A stretch of DNA of 54,526 nt from Candidatus Altimarinota bacterium (GTDB taxonomy: Bacteria; Patescibacteriota; Gracilibacteria; UBA4473). Each line of letters opens with the position of its first letter. Position 1 is the first letter of the stretch. The notes below the pieces were generated by a model. That model saw only the letters and a list, made by a program, of their open reading frames with translations, had not been told where the DNA came from and searched no databases. Position numbers and translations under genes: made by a program. This document shows positions 6,989 to 16,390 of this stretch, piece after piece. The stretch covers positions 1 to 54,526 of the forward strand of contig JAIPIW010000003.1 in the NCBI GenBank assembly GCA_021734525.1, given 5' to 3'.

Positions 6989-9022
6989 TTAGGAATTATT
7001 AAAAAACAAATATTTCTTCTCTCGAACGAAAGGACGAAATTTACGTCCTCCGCCCTCAAAGAATTTGCCAAAAAACTCGATAAATTGCAAACGACCAGAG
7101 TGCACAAATGCTCCCAGTAGAGACAAGGAGAAATTGAGTCCATGACCGCAGATTAAAATAATGATGGCAACAATGATACCTAAAGGCTTGATTGGCATCA
7201 TACTACCTAAGATTCCAGCCGTTAAATTCATCGCAAAACCAATCACCCCCGTTGCCAAACCTAAAGCCATAATACGAGAATAACTTAAAAGGTCTGAAAC
7301 ATATCCTGTAATATTATAGAGTCCCAAAACACCAAAAATAGGTTTGAGTAACCAGTTCTTCTGACTTCTTCCTTGGGTCAAAACCAGAATTATTGCTCCA
7401 GCTATCGCTAATTTTCCAAATAACTCTTTATCTAGTCCAATAACATCTGCTAAAGAAAAACAAATCAAGACTATTAGGGAATAAAGCCAAGGCAGTGGAC
7501 CAAAAATAGCATCCGCATATTCTCTATTTTTCAATTTCCTGACAAAATCCAAGACAATTCCGGTTAGGATTTGGATTACTCCTAACGCCATAGATAGTCC
7601 CAAGAAAATAATTGGACCACTTCCGGCCATTGGATCTATCAGCTGATATCTAAAAGGCATAACGTCAGCAGTACCGGTTAGAAAACCAGAACTAAGTAAG
7701 AAAGCTGGTGCTTGTTCTGGAGTCATACCAAAGTATCCTCCTAAGATTATTCCACCCAATGTTGCCCCAAATCCACAAAGAACAAGGAGAAATATTCCTT
7801 CTTTTGCTTTGGGAGAAAATTTTCCAAAAAGGAATATCCATAAAGAAGCAAGCATTAAAATAAGTCCGTAACCAACATCTGACAAACAAAGTCCAAAAAA
7901 GACAAAGAAGAACGGAGCAATGGCTGCCGTTGGATCAAGATCATCATTATTTGGGGTTCCAAACATCTCAGTAATAGGTTCAAAAGAAGCTATTCCTTTA
8001 GTGTTTTTAGTTAAAACTGGTATTTCTTCGTCTTCGTTAGGATTAGTCTTTTCAATCACTACCTCGTTCACAAAAGCATTCTCAATCCACTTGGAGAAAT
8101 TATCAAACTCTTTCGCTGGCATCCAAGCTTCAAAAGCAAAAATATGTTTTGTTTTGAGAATTTGGTGCTGGAGATCATTCTTCTTTTTTCGCCAAGAATT
8201 GTAGTCTGCCAAGATTCGCAAATCATTAATATGTTTTACAAGTCCCTTAGCTCTATTTTTTAAGTCTTCTATTTCAACCAAGTACTCTTTTTCTTCTTTC
8301 TCAAGAGAATGAAGAATTTCACGTGGTTTTTGACCATAGAAATCACTAAATTCTAAAGAAAAATCTATTTCTTCAAACTTAAATCCCTCCAATACCGCTA
8401 CAGTTTGAGACTGCAGAGAATTTACCACTGTTACCCGGACAAAAAGCTTCCGGTCTCGTACCCCAAAAATCTGGACATCTACTAGGTTAGACTCTCCTGC
8501 TAACTCTTCCATAAAAGCTTTTTCCACGTTCTTAGTTTCTGGGATAAACCCTAACCAAGTTTTAGTACTTTCCGTGGAGAAATCTTCTTCTAAAGGAGTT
8601 TTTAATAACTTGAAAGGCAAAAGAATCTCACGACGATTTCTAATTTTTCTTAATTCATTGTGAGATCGGACCATTTTTTCTTCTATACTCTCGCATTGAG
8701 ATAAAACTTCTTCTGACTTTGGAGCAAATTCTTTTAGTTTCTTCTTAGCCTCATCCTCCTTCATTACCAGCTTTCCCCCAGCAAGAATAGCATCAACTTT
8801 AGACTTTTTATCTTCTAGGGGAGATAAAAAGTTCAAAGCAAAATCTATGCGAGCTAAATCAAAAACACCAAAATGTTCTTCTCTTCCACCAATGGAATTC
8901 TCTATAAATTCTGAGTTTTCTACTATCTCTAAAAGTCCCATACGGTGCAGTTCCTGCATTAGGATTTTGTAATGCGTTTTTAATCCTGTCAGCCGAACTT
9001 TTTGCAAAGGAACTTTAGCCAT
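6989..9022 (-). CDS. atpI: V/A-type ATPase subunit I (membrane a-type subunit)
   Basis: 677 residues. The N-terminal half (to about 340) is cytoplasmic, with two coiled-coil arms flanking globular parts, and forms the collar that joins the peripheral stalks. The C-terminal half has about eight membrane helices. It carries the conserved arginine helix LLSYSRIMALGLATGVIG and the family signature VHSGRLQFIEFFGKFFEGGGRKFRPF-like end, shown here in pieces: HSGRLQFIEFFGKF and EGGGRKF. Together with the K ring it makes the ion half-channels. Its start overlaps the stop of G/H by one base (TAATG), which implies coupled translation. Confidence 0.93.
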   Translation of the reverse strand: MAKVPLQKVRLTGLKTHYKILMQELHRMGLLEIVENSEFIENSIGGREEHFGVFDLARIDFALNFLSPLEDKKSKVDAILAGGKLVMKEDEAKKKLKEFAPKSEEVLSQCESIEEKMVRSHNELRKIRNRREILLPFKLLKTPLEEDFSTESTKTWLGFIPETKNVEKAFMEELAGESNLVDVQIFGVRDRKLFVRVTVVNSLQSQTVAVLEGFKFEEIDFSLEFSDFYGQKPREILHSLEKEEKEYLVEIEDLKNRAKGLVKHINDLRILADYNSWRKKKNDLQHQILKTKHIFAFEAWMPAKEFDNFSKWIENAFVNEVVIEKTNPNEDEEIPVLTKNTKGIASFEPITEMFGTPNNDDLDPTAAIAPFFFVFFGLCLSDVGYGLILMLASLWIFLFGKFSPKAKEGIFLLVLCGFGATLGGIILGGYFGMTPEQAPAFLLSSGFLTGTADVMPFRYQLIDPMAGSGPIIFLGLSMALGVIQILTGIVLDFVRKLKNREYADAIFGPLPWLYSLIVLICFSLADVIGLDKELFGKLAIAGAIILVLTQGRSQKNWLLKPIFGVLGLYNITGYVSDLLSYSRIMALGLATGVIGFAMNLTAGILGSMMPIKPLGIIVAIIILICGHGLNFSLSLLGAFVHSGRLQFIEFFGKFFEGGGRKFRPFVREKKYLFFNNS

Positions 9023-9342
9023 TAGATTAGTTCATTGAGCAAATACATAAAAGCAGAAGTGACTGTCTTGTCTTTCTTTCCAGATGCTTCTTTTTCCAAA
9101 GCAGCACAATTCTTCTTTCCTTCTTTAGTTAGCTTATCGTAAAGCTCTCGCATCTCTTTCTGTTTCTTAGCCAAAACTTCTTTGGCTTTTGTTCTACTCT
9201 TTTCCAAAGACTTAGCTCGAGAGTCTTGCAGGTTTTGTTCTTCTTTTAAAAGATCTTGCTGCATTTTTTCCTGCGCTTTTTCTATCAACTTTACAGCTTC
9301 TTGTTCTGCTTTTTGAATCTGGGCTAGAAAATCATCACTCAT
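9022..9342 (-). CDS. V/A-type ATPase subunit G/H (peripheral-stalk coiled coil)
   Basis: About 106 residues from the ATG at 9342 (MSDDFLAQIQKAEQEAVKLI). A further upstream ATG at 9375 would add 11 residues of non-helical sequence and I do not favour it. The protein is a single Lys/Glu/Gln-rich coiled coil with few hydrophobic stretches, as expected for the partner of subunit E in the peripheral stalk. It is the first gene of the leftward ATPase run and overlaps subunit I by one base. The assignment rests on position and composition more than on sequence motifs. Confidence 0.75.
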   Translation of the reverse strand: MSDDFLAQIQKAEQEAVKLIEKAQEKMQQDLLKEEQNLQDSRAKSLEKSRTKAKEVLAKKQKEMRELYDKLTKEGKKNCAALEKEASGKKDKTVTSAFMYLLNELI

Positions 9343-9427
9343 TTTTAAAGAAAAATTTATCGGGCATAGTTTCACGAAGTTCTCATAAATGTCAACTATT
9401 TATTAGAAATTTTCTAAAACAATCCCA

Positions 9428-9443
9428 TTATATTATAATATAA
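9428..9443. repeat. 16-bp AT palindrome, copy 2 (between divergent transcription units)
   Basis: Exact TTATATTATAATATAA in the gap between the leftward ATPase operon and the rightward TPR gene. Confidence 0.95.
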
Positions 9444-9481
9444 CATTGCAAAATTCTCCTAAGAAACTACACTCGCCTGCG

Positions 9482-11002
9482 ATGAAAAAACTATCTTTCT
9501 TAGGAACTAGTATCGGACTGGGACTCGTAATCTTGGGTTCACTCTCTTGGATTTTCCAAGATGAAATTAAAGAATTATTTCAGAAAGATAACACTCTTCC
9601 TACCGTTAAGAAGGGTGTAGAACGTCGTATTTCCTACATTGGTCGTATCAAAGAAGCCAAACAACTCATGGAACATGAGTATTTCTCTCTTTCCACCATA
9701 GAACTACAAACCGCAATTGCAGAAAAACCAGACTTAATCCAACCTTATTTAATCTTAGGAGAAATATATCTACGCACCCTAGATCTTAATCGATTGGAAA
9801 ACTTAATCTCCGAACTAAAAAACAAATTTCCTAACGATAGAGAAATTGCGGTCCTAGAAGGAAGGAAATTAATAACAGAAAAGAAGTTTTCGGAAGCTTT
9901 AGAGATTTTAGAGTTAATTGATGATGATCTACCTCCCGCTCTCAAATTCTATCAAGCCGTCCTACTCGGTTTACAGAATAACCATACTCAAGCTCAAGAA
10001 ATCCTAACAGAACTAAAAAATCTACCCGTAGAATCTCGGGATCTAATTGTAGGAGAGAGTGGTGTAGAAAGCGAAGATCTGGACAGTAATTCTCTTACTC
10101 CGGAAGTAGCTACCAAAATAAACTCTTTTACCAAAGTTTACGATGATTTTTCTAAACTCAGCGAAGGCAAAAACCCGCATCTTTTTGCCTTACTAGCCAA
10201 ATCTTTAGCTAGTAATAATGAAGCAGTACTAGCCAAAGAATTCGCTGAAATTGCTATCAAAGAAGATATTTCCTACATCGATGCGTGGATTGTCAGAGGA
10301 TACGCTAACTTACAAATGAAAGAGACTACTCTAGCCTTGCAAGACTTACGTCATGCTTATGAATTAGACCCTATTCGTCCCCAGACTCACTACTTTCTCG
10401 CGTTAGCCTTATATGAATCAGGTCAAAGCGAGGAAGCTATTTTATTCTTCGAAAAAGCTCTAGCCCACGACTTTGAATTCTCAGCCGAGGTGCGTTGGAA
10501 ACTTATAGAACTATTTTCTAAAGCAAAAAGGTATGACCGAGTACTAGAGCTCTATCAGGAACTTCTAGATGAAGACTCTAATCCCAAAGAGTTTGCTTCT
10601 GCTCTCCATACGGCCATAGACATCCTCAAGAAACCAGAAATTGCCTTAGAAATTGCGGAAAAACTAGTAGCTAATAAACCTAATGATATTTTTGCTCTCA
10701 ACATGCAGGGCTGGGCTCTAACTGCTAATAAGAAGTTCATCCAAGCCGAGAAAGTTCTCAAAGAGGCTAAAAAACTCAATCCAGATTACGCGAGAACCTA
10801 TCTTAATTTAGGACTCCTCTACGAACAACAATCTAAGTTCCTAGAAGCGAAGGAATTCTACAAGACTAGTTATGATCTTGGAAAAAATAATCAAGAAACT
10901 TCGCTAACTAATCTTTCTGCCGAAAAATATAACGAATTATCTTCCCGTACCGAACGTCCGGAAGAACCAAGCGCTCCTACTAATCCAGAGAATTCCCCTT
11001 AG
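9482..11002 (+). CDS. Membrane-anchored TPR repeat protein
   Basis: 506 residues from ATG 9482 (MKKLSFLGTS). A TTG 36 bases upstream is possible but less likely. One N-terminal helix (about residues 5-24, SIGLGLVILGSLSWIF) anchors it. The rest is a series of tetratricopeptide-like helix pairs, clearest near the C-terminus: IDAWIVRGYANLQ, PQTHYFLALALYESGQSEEA, and then ARTYLNLGLLYEQQSKFLEA. It probably acts as an envelope scaffold outside the cytoplasmic membrane. The last 20 residues are Pro/Glu-rich and disordered. It diverges from the ATPase operon and ends 8 bp before the convergent surface-protein gene. Confidence 0.85.
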   Translation: MKKLSFLGTSIGLGLVILGSLSWIFQDEIKELFQKDNTLPTVKKGVERRISYIGRIKEAKQLMEHEYFSLSTIELQTAIAEKPDLIQPYLILGEIYLRTLDLNRLENLISELKNKFPNDREIAVLEGRKLITEKKFSEALEILELIDDDLPPALKFYQAVLLGLQNNHTQAQEILTELKNLPVESRDLIVGESGVESEDLDSNSLTPEVATKINSFTKVYDDFSKLSEGKNPHLFALLAKSLASNNEAVLAKEFAEIAIKEDISYIDAWIVRGYANLQMKETTLALQDLRHAYELDPIRPQTHYFLALALYESGQSEEAILFFEKALAHDFEFSAEVRWKLIELFSKAKRYDRVLELYQELLDEDSNPKEFASALHTAIDILKKPEIALEIAEKLVANKPNDIFALNMQGWALTANKKFIQAEKVLKEAKKLNPDYARTYLNLGLLYEQQSKFLEAKEFYKTSYDLGKNNQETSLTNLSAEKYNELSSRTERPEEPSAPTNPENSP

Positions 11003-11010
11003 AAAAACAA

Positions 11011-12189
11011 TTAGTTATTTAACTGAGCCCACTCATAGTTTCCACTATTTTTACGACAACCGTAGAAATTTCCGGAATTACCAGATTCTTCGTAGGCAAT
11101 AGCACCAACATTACTAACTGTACATGTTCCTTTAGAAGCTGGACGTACTCGTACGTGTCCTTCTATATCTACTTTTGAACTAGGAGTTGTGGTTCCAATT
11201 CCTACTAAACCACTTTTGAGAATGGTAACTGCATTAGCCCGATTATTAGCATCTGCCCCGTTTCCAATTACAAAAATAGGATCAGTAGAAACCCAAGAAT
11301 TACCTGTTCCAGAAACAACATTATAACGACCAAGAACAAAGGAAGCATAAGCTTGAGCAGTAGTATTAAGACCTACAGCCATACTAATATTTCCACTTGC
11401 TAAAGTAGCGTCTCCCAAAGCCGCACTACCTGCTCCGGTAGCCTCCACATTATTACCTACCGCAATAGCAGCGTTTCCACCTGCTTCCGCCTGATTTCCA
11501 GCTGCAAAAGCAGCTATTCCCGTTGCTATTGCTGCCGTTCCGGTAGCAAAAGCATCATCTCCTGTAGCTGATGACCCCCCTGTTCCAATAGTTCCACCAT
11601 CTAAAACCTTGATACCATTCTGCCAAATTGCACCAGTAAGGTTAATATCTCCGTTAACATCTAACTTATAGGCTGGATTTATAAGTCCAATACCAACTTT
11701 TTCTAAACCCGTACCCATGTAGTAAATTCTATCTGATAACTGCGTCCAAGGAGTAGCATTATATAACCCCGAACCATCTCCAACAAAAGAAGTAGCAGTA
11801 ACCGTACCGTTAACATGCAGTCTGGAATTAGGAGAACTAGTATTTATCCCAACATTTCCAGTTGTGTAATAAATATCATCACCATCCTCTACCCAACTAC
11901 CAGCCCAACCAGTAGAAATATCTTTACAGTTTGCACCGGTTTCATCACAAACTTCGTTAGCTCGGATTGTTCCGTCTACATCTAGTTTTGCTTCTGGAGA
12001 AGAAACTCCAATTCCAATATAATTCCCTTCATCATTATAAATACCAGATAAGGTATTAATAAGCTGATTCATTTCTGATGCTGTTATCTGATTACCTGCT
12101 TCCTTAGTACCCATGGTAACACTACTAACAACCGCAAAAGTTAGTCCTGCAAGGAAAATTCCGAAACCGAAGAGAAAACCTTTTTTCAT
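11011..12189 (-). CDS. Secreted fibre-like surface protein with YadA-type head repeats
   Basis: 392 residues with an N-terminal signal-like segment (MKKGFLFGFGIFLAGLTFAVV). Four copies of a VGIGTxxPxxKLDVxG motif lie near residues 58-73, 112-129, 166-181 and 329-345. This motif is common in phage tail-fibre-like and bacterial fibre proteins. Residues about 209-287 are a run of Ala/Gly repeats (ATGTAAIATGIAAFAAGNQAE and onward) with 7/14-residue periodicity, as in trimeric YadA-like beta-roll heads. There is no C-terminal beta-barrel anchor or sorting motif, so attachment to the cell is unclear. The C-terminus has two Cys (GTCTVS and FYGCRK). It lies next to another secreted protein on the same strand. 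Confidence 0.8.
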   Translation of the reverse strand: MKKGFLFGFGIFLAGLTFAVVSSVTMGTKEAGNQITASEMNQLINTLSGIYNDEGNYIGIGVSSPEAKLDVDGTIRANEVCDETGANCKDISTGWAGSWVEDGDDIYYTTGNVGINTSSPNSRLHVNGTVTATSFVGDGSGLYNATPWTQLSDRIYYMGTGLEKVGIGLINPAYKLDVNGDINLTGAIWQNGIKVLDGGTIGTGGSSATGDDAFATGTAAIATGIAAFAAGNQAEAGGNAAIAVGNNVEATGAGSAALGDATLASGNISMAVGLNTTAQAYASFVLGRYNVVSGTGNSWVSTDPIFVIGNGADANNRANAVTILKSGLVGIGTTTPSSKVDIEGHVRVRPASKGTCTVSNVGAIAYEESGNSGNFYGCRKNSGNYEWAQLNN

Positions 12190-12252
12190 TTTGTTTTTGT
12201 TTAGGTTAATTTTTTTTAATTGTCTTATATATTAAAGAGAAATACAAATTTT

Positions 12253-14328
12253 TTAGCTACGACGACGATAGGAAAGAATAAGAACTCCTAGTCCAGCTAC
12301 GATAGCAAAGATAAAAGGTAGTGGTGTGCTTCGCCCAGAGTCCTCTAATTCATCTACTTCTTCCTCCACAAAAGTAGTTACCTTCATCTGTGCTCCTAAG
12401 GTTAGAGATTCTATAGGATTACTCGGAGGGCTTTCATTTCCTTCTGCATCTATTGCTACCACTTGAAAAAAACATTTTTCATTATCGGAAATGTTATCAA
12501 TATACCACTGCGTCCTATTATCTGGCACCACATTTACCTGATCAAAAACAACTTCTTCACTCTCAGCATTAAGATCCTGACAACCATATTCCACTCTGTA
12601 ATTTTCTACTCCTTCGTTATCATCTGCTGGAGACCAAAGCAAGGTTACCTTTCCTTCACCGCTTTCGGCCGACACATTAGTAACTGTTACCGGGGCAATT
12701 TCATCAGTAGCTGGTTCTACTACTTCTTCTGCAACACAAGTTTCCAAAACCGCCGCCCCTGGATATTCCAACTCATTCCCCAGTAAATCCGCTGCTGTCA
12801 CTCCTAAGGGATAAGTCTGTCCAGACTGTTTTGGAGCTACAAAAGAACCCTCAAAAACCCCATCACCGGCTTCTAAGTGAGATAAAACTCCTTGGAAAAT
12901 AAGATCCACCTTAGAAAGTGGTTCATTAGCATGAACTGTTACTGTAAATTCTCCTCCAGGACTGACACATCCTGTAGGAGTTACTTCTACAGTTACTTTT
13001 TCTGGTGCCGCCCGATCAATCCTAATCTGCAGTTGATTAGATACTAATTCTGCATCCACCACACAAATCCCCTGAAAAATATGAACACCATCGGCTAGTC
13101 CTGGTGTCTGATAAACAAAATTACCACGTGCGTCTACTTCGACACTACTGGATAAGACTGTTGGACCATCTACTAATCTAATCGTATTTCCTTCACAATC
13201 TACTGCTTCTCCAGTGATTGTTACCCGTGAGGAACGATAGGTTCCAGGTCTAGGAGTAAGAAGCACAATAGACTTTTGCATAGGAATATCATAGCCTCCT
13301 CCACCCAGTGTTACACTCATCTCTAGTTCGCCAAAAATACGGAAATCACTTAAATCGTGAACCGCTAAGGTGTGACTACCAGGAGTTTCCATGGTTACCG
13401 CCAAAAAGAAGGTATGTTGTCCCTGATCTTCTAAAGTAAATTGATAGTCAGTAGGAAGTTCTGCTCGATCATCACTAGAAGAAAATCTGACAGTTCCTAA
13501 ATAATTCTGAGCCACATCACCATTTTCATCACGCGCAACAACTTTTACCGTCAGAGTTTCTCCGACCACTACTTCCGTTTTCATGTTTTCCAAAGAAAAG
13601 TAGGCCGCGTCTCCCGCAATACCATCTTCAAAGAGCTGAGCCTTGAGGTACTGCCCCCAAGATTCCCCACTAGAACCAACATTGTCTAATTTTGCCTTAT
13701 TCCAGAAAAAAACTAATTCCGGTTTCTGGAAAATCAGAGTATTACCAGCAACGGCGGAAATTGTAGATACCCCCGGATCACGGGAGGCAATCTTACCACT
13801 GACCTGTCCCAACTGGTTAGAAACTTTTTCCGCTAAAATTTTGTCTTCATTACGAGAAGAAAACACTTGCACCTTCTCATTTACTACCGGATTACCAAAA
13901 GCGTCTTGGAGACTAATAAGGAACCTAGCTTCTGCTTCACCATCGGCCACAATGGATTTCTGTTGTAATTCAATATTAGAACGATAAGCAGAAACAACTC
14001 CAGGGAAAACAACAAAGGATTCCAAGGTTCGTCCCGTGCTACGTAAAACTTCTAATTCATATTCCCCCGCCTTTTGGACATGCAAACCATAAATATCTAG
14101 GTTAGCGACTCCCCTGCTGTCGGCTTGTCCAGCTAGAGAAATAAAACTCTGGTCTGGGCGATGCAGGTCTACTGTAAAATTCTCCTGACTAAAAAGCCCA
14201 GAAATCCTTACCGGTAACGACTCTCCGGCTACAGAATCATTTATAGAAACAAAGCTACTGGTAGCAAAAACACTGCTTCCGGAAAAAAGCGCTAAAAGCC
14301 AAATCAGTAGTTTTATTTTTATGTTCAT
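12253..14328 (-). CDS. Secreted surface protein with Ig-like/invasin-like and FN3 domains and a C-terminal membrane anchor
   Basis: 691 residues. A signal peptide (about 1-22, IKLLIWLLALFSGSSVFA) is followed by all-beta domains. Residues about 100-200 resemble bacterial Ig-like group 1 (invasin) repeats (SIVADGEAEARFLISLQDAFGNPV). A second similar block follows at about 250-340. A fibronectin-III-like domain lies near 545-640 (VTVTNVSAESGEGKVTLLWS). The end has a linker, a helix (PLPFIFAIVAGLGVLIL) and a basic tail YRRRS, a sortase-independent anchor. It probably extends from the cell surface, perhaps for adhesion to a host or to extracellular material. It is on the same strand as the fibre-like gene, 63 bp apart. 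Confidence 0.82.
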   Translation of the reverse strand: MNIKIKLLIWLLALFSGSSVFATSSFVSINDSVAGESLPVRISGLFSQENFTVDLHRPDQSFISLAGQADSRGVANLDIYGLHVQKAGEYELEVLRSTGRTLESFVVFPGVVSAYRSNIELQQKSIVADGEAEARFLISLQDAFGNPVVNEKVQVFSSRNEDKILAEKVSNQLGQVSGKIASRDPGVSTISAVAGNTLIFQKPELVFFWNKAKLDNVGSSGESWGQYLKAQLFEDGIAGDAAYFSLENMKTEVVVGETLTVKVVARDENGDVAQNYLGTVRFSSSDDRAELPTDYQFTLEDQGQHTFFLAVTMETPGSHTLAVHDLSDFRIFGELEMSVTLGGGGYDIPMQKSIVLLTPRPGTYRSSRVTITGEAVDCEGNTIRLVDGPTVLSSSVEVDARGNFVYQTPGLADGVHIFQGICVVDAELVSNQLQIRIDRAAPEKVTVEVTPTGCVSPGGEFTVTVHANEPLSKVDLIFQGVLSHLEAGDGVFEGSFVAPKQSGQTYPLGVTAADLLGNELEYPGAAVLETCVAEEVVEPATDEIAPVTVTNVSAESGEGKVTLLWSPADDNEGVENYRVEYGCQDLNAESEEVVFDQVNVVPDNRTQWYIDNISDNEKCFFQVVAIDAEGNESPPSNPIESLTLGAQMKVTTFVEEEVDELEDSGRSTPLPFIFAIVAGLGVLILSYRRRS

Positions 14329-14415
14329 GTGTTCAAAAGAAATTGTAGCAAATTTTAAAAAATTTTAAATTAATTTTCCTTTATTTACATTTTGAAGATT
14401 CCATCTTCCCTAAAT

Positions 14416-14445
14416 TTGCCTCTAAATGTTTTTTTCCTCTAGAAT
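14416..14445 (+). promoter_or_regulatory. Promoter of the aldolase gene
   Basis: TTGCCT (14416-14421) and TAGAAT (14440-14445) with an 18-bp spacer predict a start near 14452, about 20 bases before the ATG at 14472. No Shine-Dalgarno lies in the short leader. Confidence 0.55.
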
Positions 14446-14471
14446 AAATGTGTTCTTAACCTTCTACTCAA

Positions 14472-15401
14472 ATGATAGTCACAAACCCCCTCGATCTAAT
14501 GAAAGCCGCTCAGAAAGGCGGTTATGCCATTGGTGCTTTCAATGTTAATAACATGGAAATATCTCAAGCTATAGTAGCCGCTCATGCTGCTAAGCAGGCC
14601 CCCCTTATCTTACAAATATCTTCTGGAGCTAGAAAATATGCTAACACTAAAATGCTAGTAGATATTATTAAAAGTCTGGCCGACCAATATCCTCAAGTTC
14701 CAATCATTGTCCACCAAGACCATGGTGCCGATTTTGATATTTGCAAGTCTGCCATCGAAGCAGGTTTTAATTCGGTCATGATTGATGCCAGTCACGAGGA
14801 ATTTGATGGTAACGTGAGGATCACCAAAGAAGTGGTAGATTATGCGCACGGTAAAGGAGTAATTGTGGAAGCAGAACTTGGTAAATTAGGAGGAATAGAA
14901 GAACATGTTTCGGTAGACGAAAAAGATGCTCGACTAACAGATCCTGAAGAAGCGGTAGAATTTATTAAACAAACTGGAGCAGACACCTTGGCTTGTGCTA
15001 TTGGGACCAGTCACGGAGCCTACAAGTTCTCTTCTGACGGCAAGGTGGATGTTGACCGAGTTAAAAAACTCACCGAAGTTTTACCAGATACACCACTAGT
15101 CATGCATGGTTCATCTAGTGTGCCACAAGAATATGTCGAGATTGTTAATAAGTATGGTGGAGATTTGTCCGGAGCCCGAGGAGTAGATGAATCTACCATT
15201 AGTGAGGCCGTAAAATACGGCGTCAGTAAGGTAAATATTGATACTGATCTTAGACTAGTAATGACTGCTATTATTCGTCAGGTCCTCACCGAAGATCCTA
15301 AGCAATTCGACCCACGTAAGTACCTAGGACCAGCTCGAGATGAAATACAACGCATGGTAGAACACAAAATAGATGTTCTAAATAGTGCGGGGAAAATTTA
15401 A
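14472..15401 (+). CDS. fba: Class II fructose-bisphosphate aldolase
   Basis: 309 residues, full length. It cleaves fructose 1,6-bisphosphate to dihydroxyacetone phosphate and glyceraldehyde 3-phosphate (or the reverse) using a divalent metal, in the cytoplasm. Visible family features are HQDHG (H81, D83, H84: catalytic Asp and zinc ligands), the EAELGKLGG segment, the second zinc-ligand region GTSHGAYK, the phosphate-binding MHGSSSVP and NIDTDLR near the C-terminus. Its 3' end overlaps the convergent pseudouridine synthase gene by 4 bases. This is the only central-carbon enzyme in the window. Confidence 0.96.
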   Translation: MIVTNPLDLMKAAQKGGYAIGAFNVNNMEISQAIVAAHAAKQAPLILQISSGARKYANTKMLVDIIKSLADQYPQVPIIVHQDHGADFDICKSAIEAGFNSVMIDASHEEFDGNVRITKEVVDYAHGKGVIVEAELGKLGGIEEHVSVDEKDARLTDPEEAVEFIKQTGADTLACAIGTSHGAYKFSSDGKVDVDRVKKLTEVLPDTPLVMHGSSSVPQEYVEIVNKYGGDLSGARGVDESTISEAVKYGVSKVNIDTDLRLVMTAIIRQVLTEDPKQFDPRKYLGPARDEIQRMVEHKIDVLNSAGKI

Positions 15402-16267
15402 AGGATAAATTCTTCTGGCACCTTAGACTCTACTTTATTCATTTTTCCGGAATTATCTGGATCTGGAAAAGATAAACTTTTGGCATGCAAAAATACTCGT
15501 TCTGCCTTTTGTCCGCCGTATTTAGTGTCCCCTAGAATTGGGAATCCAATACTAGATAGATGCACCCTAATCTGATGAGTTCTTCCGGTAGGAATCATTA
15601 TTTCCAAGAAAGATAAATTACCTTTAGTGGTTATCCTATCAAAAAGAGTAGTTGCTTCTCTAGACTTCTCGCTAGCAGAAACACTCATCTTCTGTCTGTC
15701 TTGTACGTCTCGCAGAATACCGGCTTCCACCCTTCCTTTTTTAGGAGGTATTCCCTGGACAATAGCAACGTAAGTTTTTTCTACCTTCGGCCAGTTGTCC
15801 TGTAACGCTCGGTGTGTCTTATTGTTTTTTGCTACTAAAAGTACTCCCGAAGTCACCTTATCCAACCGATGCACAATCCCTGGACGATTAGCTTGAGTAG
15901 CAGATAGTTTTTTACCAAACATATGTACTAAAGCATTTACTACTGTCTCATTAGAACGATCACTGCTAGAAGGATGCACAGAAATTCCCTCTGGTTTTTC
16001 TATGGCTACCCAAGAAGTAGATTCTGCCAAAACTTTTAAAGGGAAATTCCATTTTTCTATTTCTGTAGATTCTTTGACTGGTTCGCAAAGTATCTGCCAA
16101 ACTTCTCCTGTTTTTACTTTAGTCTTATTAGGAAACTCTTTCGAGTTTTGCACAAATTTTCCACATCGTTGCCAAGTAGACCGCGATATATCCGGGAATT
16201 TCTGGGCACAGAGAATATCTATTCTTGTCCCATTTTCTGTGTCTTTTATCTTAAATTTCTTCTTCAT
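15398..16267 (-). CDS. rluD: RluA/RluD-family pseudouridine synthase
   Basis: 289 residues from the ATG at 16267 (MKKKFKIKDTENGTRID). The frame continues 18 bases upstream through the AT palindrome (LYYNI), which I exclude as non-native. Residues 1-65 form an S4-like RNA-binding domain. The catalytic motif GIVHRLDKVTSG places the catalytic Asp near residue 136, followed by the family elements KTYVAIVQG and PTGRTHQIRVHL. It converts uridines in rRNA (or tRNA) to pseudouridine. The exact target cannot be read from sequence, so RluD is a family-level label. It overlaps the aldolase gene tail-to-tail by 4 bp. Confidence 0.9.
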   Translation of the reverse strand: MKKKFKIKDTENGTRIDILCAQKFPDISRSTWQRCGKFVQNSKEFPNKTKVKTGEVWQILCEPVKESTEIEKWNFPLKVLAESTSWVAIEKPEGISVHPSSSDRSNETVVNALVHMFGKKLSATQANRPGIVHRLDKVTSGVLLVAKNNKTHRALQDNWPKVEKTYVAIVQGIPPKKGRVEAGILRDVQDRQKMSVSASEKSREATTLFDRITTKGNLSFLEIMIPTGRTHQIRVHLSSIGFPILGDTKYGGQKAERVFLHAKSLSFPDPDNSGKMNKVESKVPEEFIL

Positions 16268-16282
16268 TATATTATAATATAA
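16267..16282. repeat. 16-bp AT palindrome, copy 3 (abutting a start codon)
   Basis: Exact TTATATTATAATATAA directly upstream of, and sharing one base with, the ATG of the pseudouridine synthase. Confidence 0.95.
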
Positions 16283-16390
16283 CACTAAACAAATAATGTT
16301 TATCTAAATTTACTTTACTCGGAGTTTCTAGTTTGCAAAGAAACTAATTATTCACTTGCTTTTTGTTTATAGTTCGTTCATAATGTACAT

